Made by a program: the position numbers and the translations under genes. The notes under the pieces are model-generated. The model was not told the DNA's origin and ran no database searches. It was given only the letters and a program-made list of their open reading frames with translations. A DNA stretch of 64,000 nt from Ceratorhiza oryzae-sativae (taxonomy: Eukaryota; Basidiomycota; Agaricomycetes; Cantharellales; Ceratobasidiaceae): assembly GCA_030998015.1 (NCBI GenBank), contig JARWMV010000236.1, positions 434,001 to 498,000 on the forward strand, given 5' to 3'. Of this stretch, positions 12,232 to 23,643 are shown in pieces (positions within the stretch are counted from its first letter, which is position 1; every line of letters starts with the position of its first letter).

Positions 12232-13541
12232 TTAGAAATCATCAAATCCTCCTCCTGCATCGTCGAATCCTGTACGCTGATCAGCAACTGAACACCACCG
12301 CATAAATCATCCACTACATACCAGCCTCGTATCCTTCCTGGTAGTCGTTGTCGTCCAACGCGTTTGCGATCAATGCGCCTCCAAGGAGACCGGCAGCACC
12401 AGCGGCAACCATTCCACCGGCGCCCATACCTCCACCTACGAAATCAAGGTTTAGCTTTACGGCATACAGAGTATACAAATAACCTCTCACTCTTCTTAGG
12501 AGGCGCTTGCGCATAACCCCCTCCGTAGCCTCCTCCATAACCTAGCATCGCGATTAGTTTCACCTCGATCACGCTAGCTATCGATACTCACCACCCCCAT
12601 ACCCTCCGCCGCCATAGCCGCCCCCAGGGGGACCACCATATCCACCGTGTCCTCCCCCAAACCCTCCACCTCCGAACCCTCCGCCCGAGCCCGACGAGCT
12701 GCCATGCTTCCCACCACCAAGCAACTTGCCTAGCAACCCACTAGCACCAGCCTTGGCTTTATCCTGCTGCTGCGGGGGCGGCGGCGACGACTGTCCACCG
12801 TACCCTGGCCCACCCCCGGCCTGATTCCAGCCGCCTCCGCCACCGCCTTGATTCCATCCACCTTGGTTAGGCGGCTGCCCGCCTCCCCACTGATCCCGCG
12901 CCTGATCAGGACCTTGCCACTGATTCGCACTTCCTCCGCCATACGGGCCGTTGCTCGGCGGGCCAGGCTGGTACGGCGAGTTTCCGCCCGGTGGATAGGG
13001 AGAACTTGCGGCTTGCGGATAAGCCGGGCTTCCACTCTGGGGATACGGCGAGTTGCCGCCCTGCACATAGGCACCGCTCGGCTGCGGGAAACCCGGCGCG
13101 CCCCCGCCTGCGCCTGCAGGAGGGTAAGGCGAGCTCGGGCCTTGGGGATAAGGCGACCCCCCACCCTGCGCAGGCGGTGGGCCTGAAGGAGGTGCAAAGC
13201 TCGGAGGAGCCGGGGCAGCGGGCTTGTCGTCTGCCGGATGGGTCCATTGTGGTGTCGGAGGGTTCGCGTTGGTGTTTACGTAGAACCTGTTGAGAAATGA
13301 CAAACGATTAAGCGAAATCGAATGGGATCGAGGCTGAGGTGACGCACCATGCATTGTAGCTGTTATATAATTAGAACGGCAAGGTAAATGGGTCAGCCAT
13401 GTTGCGGGACGAGCGAAACGGCGTCGACTGGTTCCCCGGGACGACGCCCGCCCGAGACGCATAGGCTCACTTTTTGTCATATTGCTGCACGAATCCAGGA
13501 GGCAAAGGCCTCGGGTCGGGATTGCGTTCAGCGTTGCTCAT
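12232..13541 (-). CDS. WW-domain protein with Pro/Gly/Tyr-rich low-complexity region (Wwm1-like)
   Basis: Start MSNAERNPDPRPLPPGFV at 13541. Splicing two short introns builds one WW domain: PLPPGFVQQYDKNYNAWFYV, then NTNANPPTPQWTHP. The first conserved Trp position is occupied by Phe (PGF), while the last Trp-Pro pair (QWTHP) is kept. Then come many SPYPQ/SPYP repeats, Gly-Gly-Tyr runs (GGYGGG), Lys-rich AQAPPKKSE, and a Gly/Ala-rich hydrophobic stretch (GMGAGGMVAAGAAGLLGG) that resembles a glycine zipper. It ends YEAGFDDAGGGFDDF at 12232. This order matches budding-yeast Wwm1, a WW protein that binds metacaspase. The link to metacaspase is inference from that resemblance. The low-complexity part suggests self-association or condensate behaviour. 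Confidence 0.85.
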
Positions 13542-14135
13542 GACTGCAGTCGCGTGCGAGTTGGAGTTGCCAGCAGTGGCCAATGTCCGAGATGGGATTA
13601 CGACGCGGATCGATGGACGAGCGCATCGATTGGGACAATGTGGGTTTCATTTGTCAGGTACACCCAGCAGATTGCGGCAAGGCAGAGACTCACAACTGGA
13701 CTATGGTATATGAAGAGACGAGGGTAAAGTACAAGCGAGATCGTGTGCGGTCGCCGTCGTGCTTTAATACGGCCACCGAGTGCTAAATTCGGATATGTGT
13801 AAACCATGGCGCTAGAGTCGAGAGGCACCGCCTTGACGGGCGCAGCAGCCTCTCACCGCCTCGTGTGTTCCAGAACCGACACGACACGTCTCATCGACAA
13901 ACGTTGCAGAGAGAGAGAGAGCTGAGCATTATCGATGGATTATACAGCACTGTACAGCAGTAGTACAGGACGGTACAAGACATTAGCTAGTCGTCGCAAG
14001 AATACCAATCAGGTATTATAATCAATAACAAAAATATAATCTTGGTTCTTCTACTTGGTTACTATGCTATTATGATGCCACTTGCGTGTTTATTGTCAGC
14101 CTTCAACTCGGAGCGCACAACCACGATGCCTATCA
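13542..14135. other. Intergenic; short GA microsatellite
   Basis: It lies upstream of the WW gene and downstream of the HMG-box gene, both on the minus strand. It holds a (GA)n run near 13911-13922 and an AT-rich stretch near 14010-14040. Open frames here overlap on both strands and show no family motif. I see no gene. Confidence 0.45.
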
Positions 14136-15468
14136 TTAAGGAGAGCCATTGGTCGACCGAGGAGATCGAGTCTGAGCAGGGGCAGAATGAGGTGAGCGAG
14201 GCGCCTGGGGTGGAGAGCCTGGAGGATACAGCAGGCTGTGTGGGGTTGACTGTCGAGACGGCTGGGTGTCCCCATTGTTCAACGAACGCGAGTCCAGGTC
14301 GTGCTCGTCCCTTGACGAATCCAACGGATGGTCTCGTTCAGCAAAGGCGTCCAGGCGAGGCTGAGGCTTGTGGCGAGGAGAATCTTGGTTGGATGGAGGA
14401 TTCGCTCGGGCCAGCTCTCGCCGCGTGCGCTTCGGGTCCGGCCCCTGGTCGTCGTGATCGGCACAGTCGATGTCTTCCTCAGGCTCATCACCCTCGGGTT
14501 CCGGATCGATTTCGGGGTCTGACGGTGCTCGGAGCGATGCGAGCGGCCGGCGTGGGGTTGGTTTCGTGGGGATATCTTGGCCCAAGTTGTAGCGAAGCTT
14601 CTCATCCTCGTACCTGACCTTGTCGCGCTCGACCATGTCGAGATAGACCTGGAGGGTACGTGAGCTGGGCTGGGACAAAGGATGTTCTGACTAAACGAAC
14701 CCTCTTCTTCTCCTCGTCTAATGTCTGCCAGGTCTCTGATATCTTACCCAATACTTCCGAATATGTCAACCCAGGGTATTTTTCCTGCATCTCCTTCCTC
14801 ACATCGTTTTGGTACAAAATATATGCCGACGGCGGGCGCTTTGGTGCAAGAGGATCCTTCTTGCGTCGCGTGCCTTCTGCTTTGCGACGGCGCTTTCCGG
14901 TCTTTTCGGAGCCGTCTAGCACGGTGGTGAGCGTAGGCGGTGAGGCCTCGGGCTGGGAGTGGGCGGCCGCGCTCAGAGGATAATGCGGAGGACTCGCGCC
15001 GCTGGGATGGCCCTGGTATTGCTGGACATGGAACTGGTAGTGCTGGGATCCCGCGTACTGCTGGGTTTGCTGGAGCGACGGGCTCGGATATGGCGAGTAG
15101 GTGCGGCCGTTGGGTGAGCCACGCGCGGTGTACTGTGCGCTGTCGGGCTGCGACTGCGACTGCGACTGGGTCGGCGCTTGGCCCGGGAGAAGCGAGCACG
15201 AGTTGATGAGCGACGCGAAGCCTTCGACCTGGACGGCCCAGAGCTTCATCTGCGCGGCGAGCTCATTAAGCTTTCCGACGATCTACAACGTGTTTTGATT
15301 GATTTTTCAGAGTCAGCCGAACACTACTCGCTGGGATCGAAAAAGGAAAGCCGGCGTCGGCGAACGCACCTCGCGCTTCTGGGGCTCGGCGGAAGGGGCG
15401 ACCGGCATCGCGCTGATCTGGCGCGCAATCTCGCTCGCCGACGCCGGCGGGGGCTTGTGCTGCGCCAT
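14136..15468 (-). CDS. HMG-box DNA-binding protein
   Basis: Nuclear protein with a single HMG box, which bends DNA non-specifically or acts as a transcription cofactor. Start MAQHKPPPASASEIARQ at 15468. A helical segment follows the first intron (IVGKLNELAAQMKLWAVQV). Then comes a Gln/Ser/Tyr/Pro-rich linker and a basic patch (GKRRRKAEGTRRKK). The HMG box starts DPLAPKRPPSAYILYQNDVR, continues YSEVLGKISETWQTLDEEKK and is completed after an intron by YLDMVERDKVRYEDEKL. The C-terminal third is acidic then basic and disordered (DPEPEGDEPEEDIDCADHDD, DPKRTRREL). The spacing of Pro, Tyr and Trp residues in the box is canonical, as in Nhp6-type boxes. The N-terminal helix plus single central box is an arrangement I would expect for basidiomycete HMG proteins. 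Divergent from the DUF2235 gene. Confidence 0.9.
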
Positions 15469-15960
15469 CCGGTCAGCACAGGGATTCAATGGATTAGTCA
15501 AAGCCCAGAAAGCAAAGAAGAGGCCAACAAGTACGAATCAAACTCTACCATTTTGTACTGGGCCGGTCCGCACGTGATCCCCGCTCGCAGATCCCTCGGA
15601 TCCGGCACCGACTATACCCGACGGCGGCGGGCATTGTTGTCGGTTGTCCATCTGCCAAAACAGTCCTGGCGCCCTTGGCACAGCACCCACCGGGTACTCG
15701 CTTCCGATCGGGCATGCAACACTCCGCCCAGGGCGCCTATTTCAGTCCACCCCCCCTATAAGCTCCATCTTGCCTCGTCTCCTAGAGTGCCCTGAGCATC
15801 CCCCCAAACCACCCAACTCTCCAGCAGACCCACACTCGATTCAGACCCAACAGGTCCTTCAAGGCCGAAATAGGTGCTGAAACTGAACGTCGTTAGGGGC
15901 TAATTCAGTCACTTAAGTTCCACATCAACGCCTTCTAATTAGTCCCCGCATCCACACCCA
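15469..15960. promoter_or_regulatory. Divergent promoter region, HMG-box gene / DUF2235 gene
   Basis: About 490 bp separate the two start codons. A TATA-like CCCCTATAAGC lies near 15754, oriented toward the DUF2235 gene and about 200 bp from its start. CT-rich tracts follow, as is usual for fungal 5' UTRs. No transcription start was determined. Confidence 0.4.
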
Positions 15961-18034
15961 TGGCTAGCATCACCCCTGCCCGCGCGAACGGTCATCCAGC
16001 CAGCACAACCAACGGCACTGCACACGAGACAGAGGCCTCGTATCATACTGCCCAAGCTGCACCCGCGCCCACGGGTGGTCGCAACCTCATCCTGTGCTTT
16101 GATGGGACCTCGAACCGATACAACGACAAGGTAAAATTAGATCTTTTGTTTCAATATTAGCTCTCCCTAAGCGCTCTCCATGTGGTAGAACACAAATGTG
16201 GTCAAGTTCATGTCCCTGATCAAATACGATGTTCCTGACCGCCAGTTGGTGTACTATCAACCTGGTATTGGAACATATACAAACCCGGGGATCTTCACAC
16301 CGTTGTCAATGATGATGGCGAATATCTTGGATCAGGCTGTGGCTTGGTGAGTCGTATCTGGCGCTGATCCGCCACCATAAATGCTCAGGGCCTCGACCGA
16401 TTTCAGGTACATTGGCGCCCATGTAAGTCGGCACAATCTGTATACCTTGTATAGCCTAAAGAAGATCACAGATCACTGGAGGCTACAAATGGCTCATGGA
16501 TCGCTACCAACAAGGCGACCGCATTTGCATATTCGGATTTAGTCGTGGTGCTTACACTGCTCGGTAAGTTACTGCGCAAATCGCCAGGTCAGTTTTGCTT
16601 GAATAATTTGTCTAGTGCCCTCGCGGGGATGTTGAACAAGGGTAAGCGACATTACTTTCAAGGTTTACACAGCTGACCTTCCTCCAGTTGGACTCTTGCC
16701 CGCTGGGAACCACGAGCAAGTTGCCATCGCCTATGAAATTTATCGCACCGACAACAAGGAAGGTTACACCCTAAGCGATGGCTTCCGCGACACGTTCTCT
16801 CGGGTCGTCCCAATCGAGTTTGTGGGCGTCTGGTATGTCCCGGCTTAATGAACCCACGCATATACTCACTATTTATTCACAGGGATTCCGTTTCGAGCGT
16901 GGGCGTGATCCGTTCGCATACACTCCCGTATGCAGCAAGCAACAACATCATCGCCACGTTCCGCCACGCCATGGCCCTTGACGAGCATCGCGCATGGTTT
17001 GTCGTGGATCCATGGCATATTCCAGACGTTACTCGCGAGAGCCGCATGCGTCAGATGTTAGTACGCGTTTTTGGGAACTCGCACGGGCCAAACTCGCAAG
17101 GCGCGCTTGCTCGATTTATCGATTGGTTGGTGTATGGAAAGCAAAAGCCTGTTGCAGAGGTCGAACGTTCCGGAAGGCAAACGGGTGTCTCGTCGGACAA
17201 GCTGTTTGCCACGGGTCCGAATGCGAGGAAGGAAACAGACGTAAAAGAGGTGTGGTTTGCGGGGTGTCATTCAGGCAAGTGACAATAGTTGGTTGCTGCT
17301 CATACGAACTGAGATGGGCGGAACATTTATAGATGTCGGAGGTGGCAACGTCCCCGATACCTCATCCAACTCCCTCTCAAACATCACCATTCGTTGGATG
17401 GTCCGCGAATGTACAATGGCCAACACCCAGATCATCTGGAACGATCGTCACTTTCACCAATTTGCTATCGATCTTTCGCCCGAACGTCTCCAGCTCTCGC
17501 GCGATATCGCCAGCAATGCTACCATGGTTCAAAAAAATGGCAAAACGCCGTCGTATGACGAGATGTTTGGAAAGTGGTTGAGCAAGTATGATGAAGGGAA
17601 TGCCGAGATTCAGGACGCACAGAGCCCGGTGCACGATTCATTGAAACCTCACTGGACGTGGCCGGCGCTTTTCCCGCTTGGGTTCAACTTGCTGTGGTGG
17701 ATATTGGAGTTTCTTCCGATGAAAATGTGGTTCCAGGACGAGAAGGGTAGAGTAAGCTGAATTGGTTGAATATATAGAATTAGTTCTGATAACAATTTGT
17801 TTTTAGTGGCATTCCAAGCATCGGTAAGTCACTCTGATGCCTCGTAGACCGTCCCAAGATATTTCCTTATGCTAACCACATTCGACCGCTAGAGTCAACC
17901 TTGGTCGTGCGCGACACGCCGTCAGTGTCACGAATGAAGCGCCCAAGTTCCATATATCTGTTCTTGCAAAGGAACAGCACCGCGTGGAAGGACAGAGTTT
18001 GTACAAACCACGCGCAAATTGGATGAGGGTGTGA
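15961..18034 (+). CDS. DUF2235 (Tle1-like) alpha/beta-hydrolase protein
   Basis: Predicted serine hydrolase of the DUF2235 family. Bacterial relatives include the type VI phospholipase Tle1; fungal members are mostly uncharacterised. Start MASITPARANGHP. Key segments in order: LILCFDGTSNRYND, YYQPGIGTYTNPG, ICIFGFSRGAYTARALAG (GxSxG nucleophile elbow), VPIEFVGVWDSVSSVG, and WFAGCHSDVGGG. The last supplies the conserved His-Ser-Asp-Val-Gly motif and is split by an intron with a GC donor (17275-17332). Near the end is a hydrophobic stretch (WPALFPLGFNLLWWILEFLP). Two further introns join EKGR to WHSKHR and then VNLGRARHAV. The stop is at 18034. About eight exons. A lipid or ester substrate is inferred from the family only. 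Confidence 0.9.
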
Positions 18035-21000
18035 CTCCGTTGTACGTCGATTAACCAAAGCGCTCTCTTTGGCTCAAAGAATCCGTTACTTGTATTTCTC
18101 AATCTTGGAATGTTTGTAAATCCTGTGGTTTTCGGTATTCTCGAGCGTAATGTTGAATGTAGTATATCCTAGGTTCTAGCACTATTCAATACTGTGCCCA
18201 GTCGATCCCTGGGCTGTCAATCCCAAAAGGCGTTCTAGCTGACAATTGTTGAAGCTCTCCGCCTTACGAGTGAACGAGGTTTTACGCACCGAGTACCTGG
18301 TGGAAAGCCAAGAGGGAATGGTTGATGAAGGTGGTACAAAGTGGGCAAAGACGAGCTTGGACCGATTATCAAAATGGGGCAGTATAGACCAAGGGATATT
18401 GGCCTTCATAGATTGAACAATCTCCAAGCACACTCCGATCTTCTTCCTAGTTTATTTTTCGTTGAATTCCCCCAAACAGATCATTACCACAGAGATTCCT
18501 ACAATACCTCCTACAATATCACCGCCCCGCGTCCTATCGCATCTGAAATTGCGCCTCCCCCCGCATACATAAACATAGGTTTTACTTAGCGGGATATTCA
18601 GCTGCTCGCCTCTCTGCGACGTATTATCGATATCTAGCACTGACAACTATCCCGTTTCAGTAGTCTTTTTTGGTAGGTGACGCTCCGATGTAGTAGATCG
18701 TTCTAGCCCCTTATGGCCAGCTCTTGAGCCTTTATACATTCAATTGCATGTTCGAATTCAAGTACCTGTGTATTTGAAGGGCTTTTTGCACTTGAAATGC
18801 TTCTTGACGAGCTGAAACTGGCATCTCCCGACATGGGGATACCGAGCTGACGTGACATTGACGCTTTTACTTGCAATGTCGTATTCTAGCACAGGGAAAG
18901 ATTGGAGCTTTCATAGATATTTTTGGGCCAAGGACTAAGCTGCGACAATGGCGTAGATATAATAGAATAGAGATTACAGACAGGCATGACACATAGGGGG
19001 TCAAACGGCTCAGCTACGTTATGCATGGTAGAGTCTAACGGCTTCGATGGTCAGCGCCTGAATAATGACAAGCTTCTCACTCACATTATGTGAAGCACAA
19101 GCCGAGCCAATACGTATACAATTGAAACGGCACATCGTGGCAGGTTGTCCCCTCATAAGTCAGCCGTCAATTGGGCAGCCTCCTACTCTTGCGTAGGCAG
19201 ACGCATGACGATCTCGCTCGAGTCATGTGCTCGACGAGGCTTCTGTATCCTACAGGCTTGCCCGATGAACTGGCTCGGCCGTCGCGGATCACTTCAGCGC
19301 AGCCCGCCTTTCGGCGGACGCATGATCTAGCGCCCGGCCCGGTCGTTGCATCGGGCTTCCACTCGGCGCCGACGGACCGCCCAACCGCGTACACTAGGCA
19401 CGGTGGACTCGACCTACCGGGCGCACAGAGGGCCTCCCAGCGTCGGTCGAGCTCGCGTCTGGTACGTTCTTGACGGGAGGGTGTCGGTCGGCGTTTTGTC
19501 CAAGCCAAGTCTTCAGTCCAGGTCGCTCATCACGAAGGCAGTTGCACCTAGATAGGACGCAACGCAGGACGGAGCAGACCAAAGACTGATGGTTGGGTTA
19601 TAGGCGAGTGGCGCACATGTGGAGAAGCTTGATGCTTAGGAGGATTCAGCCACATGCGCAACACAGGGAGACGTTGGGCGTACCAGTGAGAGTGAGCGAA
19701 CCGCTCTACGAGTCGGACAAAATACAGTTCAGACGAGGAGCGGATAAAACTACAAAAGATGAATCGAGCAGCCGAGAAAAGGGAACGATTAAAAGTGAAA
19801 TATTATTGGGTTTACTGTTTTTTTTTTCGTTTTGTTTTTTTTGTTCGGGGGGTTTTTTTTTCGTTGTTAATTAATATCGATTTATCGAGTTAAAGTTGAG
19901 AAAAGGTCGCGGATCTAAAAATAACTTGGTGAATAATTGGTTGTACATTGAGCGCGCTGGGTGGGGAAATACCCAGATGAGCGTGTCGCGGACATTAGTC
20001 GAATGGCGGTTGGTAGCCCCGAGTGTATAACGGGAGGTTGATGCTCGGCCTGCTGAAGAGCGGTTACGGTCGGTTGAACATCAGACGGAATAATTCATGG
20101 TGAGAGCGCTCACGGAAAACTGTGGTAGTAGTACATGCCAGGTAATAGGAGCTTGGAAGAGATGGATAGGTCGACGCAAGCATAGAAAGTTCTGGTATAA
20201 AACACCGGTTAGTATTAGTTAGGTATGTTGATAATTGGGCACGGAGACAACTCACCATAAATTCGAGGTTAAATGACGGCCTATGTTGATAAAATAGCAG
20301 AGCTTGGTGAAGGTAGAAATATCCGGGTCCGAGCATGAGTCCAAGTTAGGGGGAGGTGACACAACTATAGGGGTAGTATGCGTAGAGCTACTGAACGAGT
20401 TAGCTGGCGAGCATAGTGCGTTGAGCTAACATAGTTACTTTTTGTAATAGACCAAAGCGGGTGGTGTGGCCGAAAGACCCCGTGCTCGAGCAAGGGTATA
20501 CTCCCAACCCGTGGTTGGTAACCTTTCTATAGGTGCATCAACAGCCTCTGGTGGGGTATGGCGTTCAGGTCTTTGGGTCTCATTTGACTAGCATAGCCAA
20601 AAGACCAGAGGAAAGTCAAGAGGCTTGAGCCCGTCTACGTCAACGAGGTCGGTGGTTATAGACACAAAGGGCTCGTCTACTTACCATGATATGGGTATAG
20701 GTGCGAGTGGCACAAGGTAACATGGGTGAGCATGACTTAGCAGTAACGTTAGAGTGCGGATGGGGGGGGGGTGAGGGATGGTAGTTAGGTTGCTCCTGTT
20801 CTTGCTCAGGCGGCCTTTTTTATACCTCTCGGGGGCTGGCCCGTGCAGATGAAGTGAAATGGCTGAGATTGTAGGCCTTTGGCCTGCGTCGGGCAGACGA
20901 TGTCCCCTCCGCAGCATTTGGTCCTATGCATACCCCCTATAGCCCGGAGCATCCCATTTTTGGAGTACTGCCCGCCAATCTGACGCTCCGTCATCTCTTG

Positions 21001-22776
21001 GGCTCACTCGCACCGATTTATTCATTTATTCTTTGCGTCCAGCGAGTGTATTCTCCGCAATGCTCGGCGTCGGGATTGTGTATGCGTATTTACAGCTCTT
21101 TTCCCGGTCCTGAAATGTCCAAAACTCGCGATGCCAGGTCGTGCGCATATACCGCTCCGAGCAACGTGTTTGCAAATAACCTGGCAAATGGAAAGACCTA
21201 CCCGAGCCGATACTCGGGGGCAACCAGTCGCCGCGATTCGCTGCGTCATCGATGAACGCCAGCCTGCCCCAGCCTATATGCACTGTCGCGACCGCTATTC
21301 CCCGAGTTTTTGCTCTGGGGAAAAGCGCCCCAGCACGCGCATACAGGTTCTGATATTTGTTGCCAGGGAGGCCACAGAGGCCCCGCGCGTTGGCTCTCGG
21401 TTGAAACGAGAACAGTCCCACAGCCTACGTACTTTGGCCTTCGGAGGGCGGATGCAACGTCGTAGGGGGGAGAAAGACGTCACGCCGAGCTTGTTGGGGA
21501 CTTTATGTGCCCGCCTGACCCCATTTTGTCATCCACGCATGGACCAGCAAAGCGGGCGTAACAGCACCCCCGGACCCACCTGCTGCTCATCCCAACTACA
21601 ACTACACCGCTAGAGGCTTGGATAAGTCTCTAACTCATCTCAATATGTCCAATCGCTCCGTCGGGCCGCTGCTAAAGAATGCAAGTAAGCCATCTCATCT
21701 CCGGTTTGGCGCCATCTAACACGGTCATGCATTCAGATCAACCTCCTACATAGGCCTAGCTACTTTAGCCCCTGAACTGAGCCACTTCTATCTCACCGTA
21801 AGTCCTAATCTGCTATTAGATAGCCCCTGCTCGCGCTGATATTCACTCGCTTAGACTTCTCGTATCTTATCGACAAGGAATCACCGCTGTGAATCTGCCA
21901 GCCGACCGCCTTGAGTATTGAACGAGAACCGATAGTGACTGAAGATGCATTCGTGCTTCGTCTCCGGAGCCACGCCACTTCCTGGGCTCTCGGCCGCCCC
22001 TGGGCCCCTCCCAGTGCTTAGATAGCCTCTTTTCCTTCTTGGCCGCCCTTGATGTCATGCATGCGCTTGGATTTGAACATTAAAAACTTCAACACGGCAC
22101 TCGGGTTGACCCCGACACGTCGGCTGAGAACATATCCCGGGGCCAGTGCCGAACGCGCTTGTCGGTGACTTGGATTGGGACGAGTCCTGCACCTTGGGGC
22201 CGAGTGCACTTCTGCAACTGGACTCGATCATGGTGTTGCATGGAAGGTCCTGGGGCCAGTCATGTACAGTCGAGCTCAACTATGGTGGTCGTTGAACGTG
22301 GTGTTAACTCATATAATGTAAGTTAAATATTATGAGGTTACAATAAAAGCGGCTCAACTATACGACTGGGTCTATCCAGGCTCCTACTCTGTCTTTAAAT
22401 TTACGAAACTATTCGGATCCCTTTTGTCTTGAGATTCTTTTCCCCGCTGTGTCATTTTATTTTTGCTGCAGGTTAGAGTCAGATACAAGACTTAGTTTGG
22501 AGATGGCACTTGGTTATGGTCATGAATTCAATCCCAATCCTAATCCAGAGCAATGTTGCACGAGGACGCTACCTTGATCGTGAGACCTAAAAATAGGCGT
22601 TGAATAATGTGATAGCTCGAAGAATGTCATATTGCAGGATAGCGGCCTCGCGGGCCACCGATTGGGAGTTGCCCCACGCATACAATCAGGGATTTAATCG
22701 GGCCGTGCTGAGCGCTTACAAATCTGATCCAACCGACGACCCCGATGCTTGCTCTCATCTCGCCCCGGTCGCTCTC
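18035..22776. other. Gene-poor 4.7-kb region, no supported gene
   Basis: No open frame here shows a recognisable domain or a convincing exon chain. Content is mixed: an AT-rich first kilobase, a GC-rich block at about 19150-19480 with overlapping frames on both strands, T/G homopolymers at 19817-19866, and another GC-rich block around 20920-21620 containing a 160-codon plus-strand frame (21131-21613) of biased composition. Splice-like signals (GTAAG at 21684 and 21797, CAG and TAG acceptors) occur after a short ATG frame near 21644. That could be a spliced transcript of unknown kind. No terminal repeats, tRNA, 5S or snRNA signature was found by eye. Confidence 0.4.
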
Positions 22777-23571
22777 ATGCTGTCCTCTCACTACAAGTTC
22801 TTCCCAACGGAGCTGTCCCACCTCCACATCGCGCTATTCGATGATGTAAAAAACGCGCCAGAGTTGCGAGCCCGACTTGTCAAGGCGTCGACGATGGAGG
22901 GCGAGGAGGGCGAAAGGGAGAGGGAGGCAGTGAATTTTGGGTTTATCGACGCTGCTCCTGCGAGTGTTTCATATTTTCGCTTAGAGGGTACTCTGACGAA
23001 GGGGGGGTCCAGATTGCGAGTTTGTTGCACCTGCAAACTGCAATCCAACAGCTACTCTTGCTTCGACAGACGGAACGATGAAGACCAAAACTGTGCATTC
23101 AGAGATTCTTTGGGCTCTGAACAGCGGGAGCAATGTCGGTTTGATTCTGCCCACCCTTTTTAAAGTGCATAAGCTGAACAACAACGGCACAACTAGATCG
23201 GTGAGGCCATTAAGCGGTTTGGAGTATCCGACTCGACAAAGGCGTTGTTTGCCGTGCGCGTTTGTGGACCTGGACTTTCGATTGAACAAGTCTTGAATAG
23301 TATGAAGGCGGCTGTACAGGGAGAGGAGGTTCCGTTTGAGAAGTGGATAGATCACCGATTGGGATCGAGTTATCAAGGTTCGCATGATCATAATACGTGC
23401 TACTGTCTTGTACAACTGAATACGGTTTCGCAGTACTATCATAACAAGTCCAAAGGCTCCGCAGATGAGGATATTGTTCAATTAATTAATCAAAAGCCCT
23501 TGTCGAACCGGGGAAAGAAGGTGCTCAATGAGATTGTGGTGAGCACTGTAGCAATGAAAACTGTATCTTAG
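22777..23571 (+). CDS. CGI121: EKC/KEOPS complex subunit CGI121 (TPRKB family), frame-shifted in this sequence
   Basis: Small subunit of the KEOPS complex that makes the t6A modification on ANN-decoding tRNAs; Cgi121 binds the kinase Bud32. Start MLSSHYKFFPTELSHLHIAL, followed by FDDVKNAPELRARL, the conserved N-terminal core. An intron (GTGTTTC to GTCCAG) leads to IASLLHLQTAIQQLLLRQT. The frame then breaks at 23071-23077: reading resumes as MKTKTVHSEILWALNSGSN only if one base is added, for instance a third G at 23072-23073. Two more introns give IGEAIKRFGVSDSTKALFAV and VRVCGPGLSIEQVLNSM, then FEKWIDHRLGSSYQ, and YYHNKSK to a stop at 23571. The upstream in-frame extension to 22600 lacks conservation and is left out. 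The break is probably a sequencing error, since neighbours show the same kind. Confidence 0.8.
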
Positions 23572-23643
23572 AGAATAATGTCCGAATACACTGCAACAAT
23601 ATATATCATGATTCATGTTCTCCTTTTGTCTAACTCGAACACT

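Noticed and set aside
19167..19508. Overlapping frames on both strands in a GC-rich block
   Set aside because: GC-rich DNA lacks stop codons by chance; both strands are equally open and neither product looks like a protein family.
20461..20620. Possible structured RNA (repeated GGTCTTTGG / CCAAAAGACC pairing segments)
   Set aside because: Some local pairing can be drawn, but no known snRNA, tRNA, 5S or SRP signature is present, so no RNA gene is called.
22600..22776. In-frame N-terminal extension of CGI121
   Set aside because: There is no similarity to the family before MLSSHYKFF, the usual length is reached without it, and the composition looks like leader sequence.
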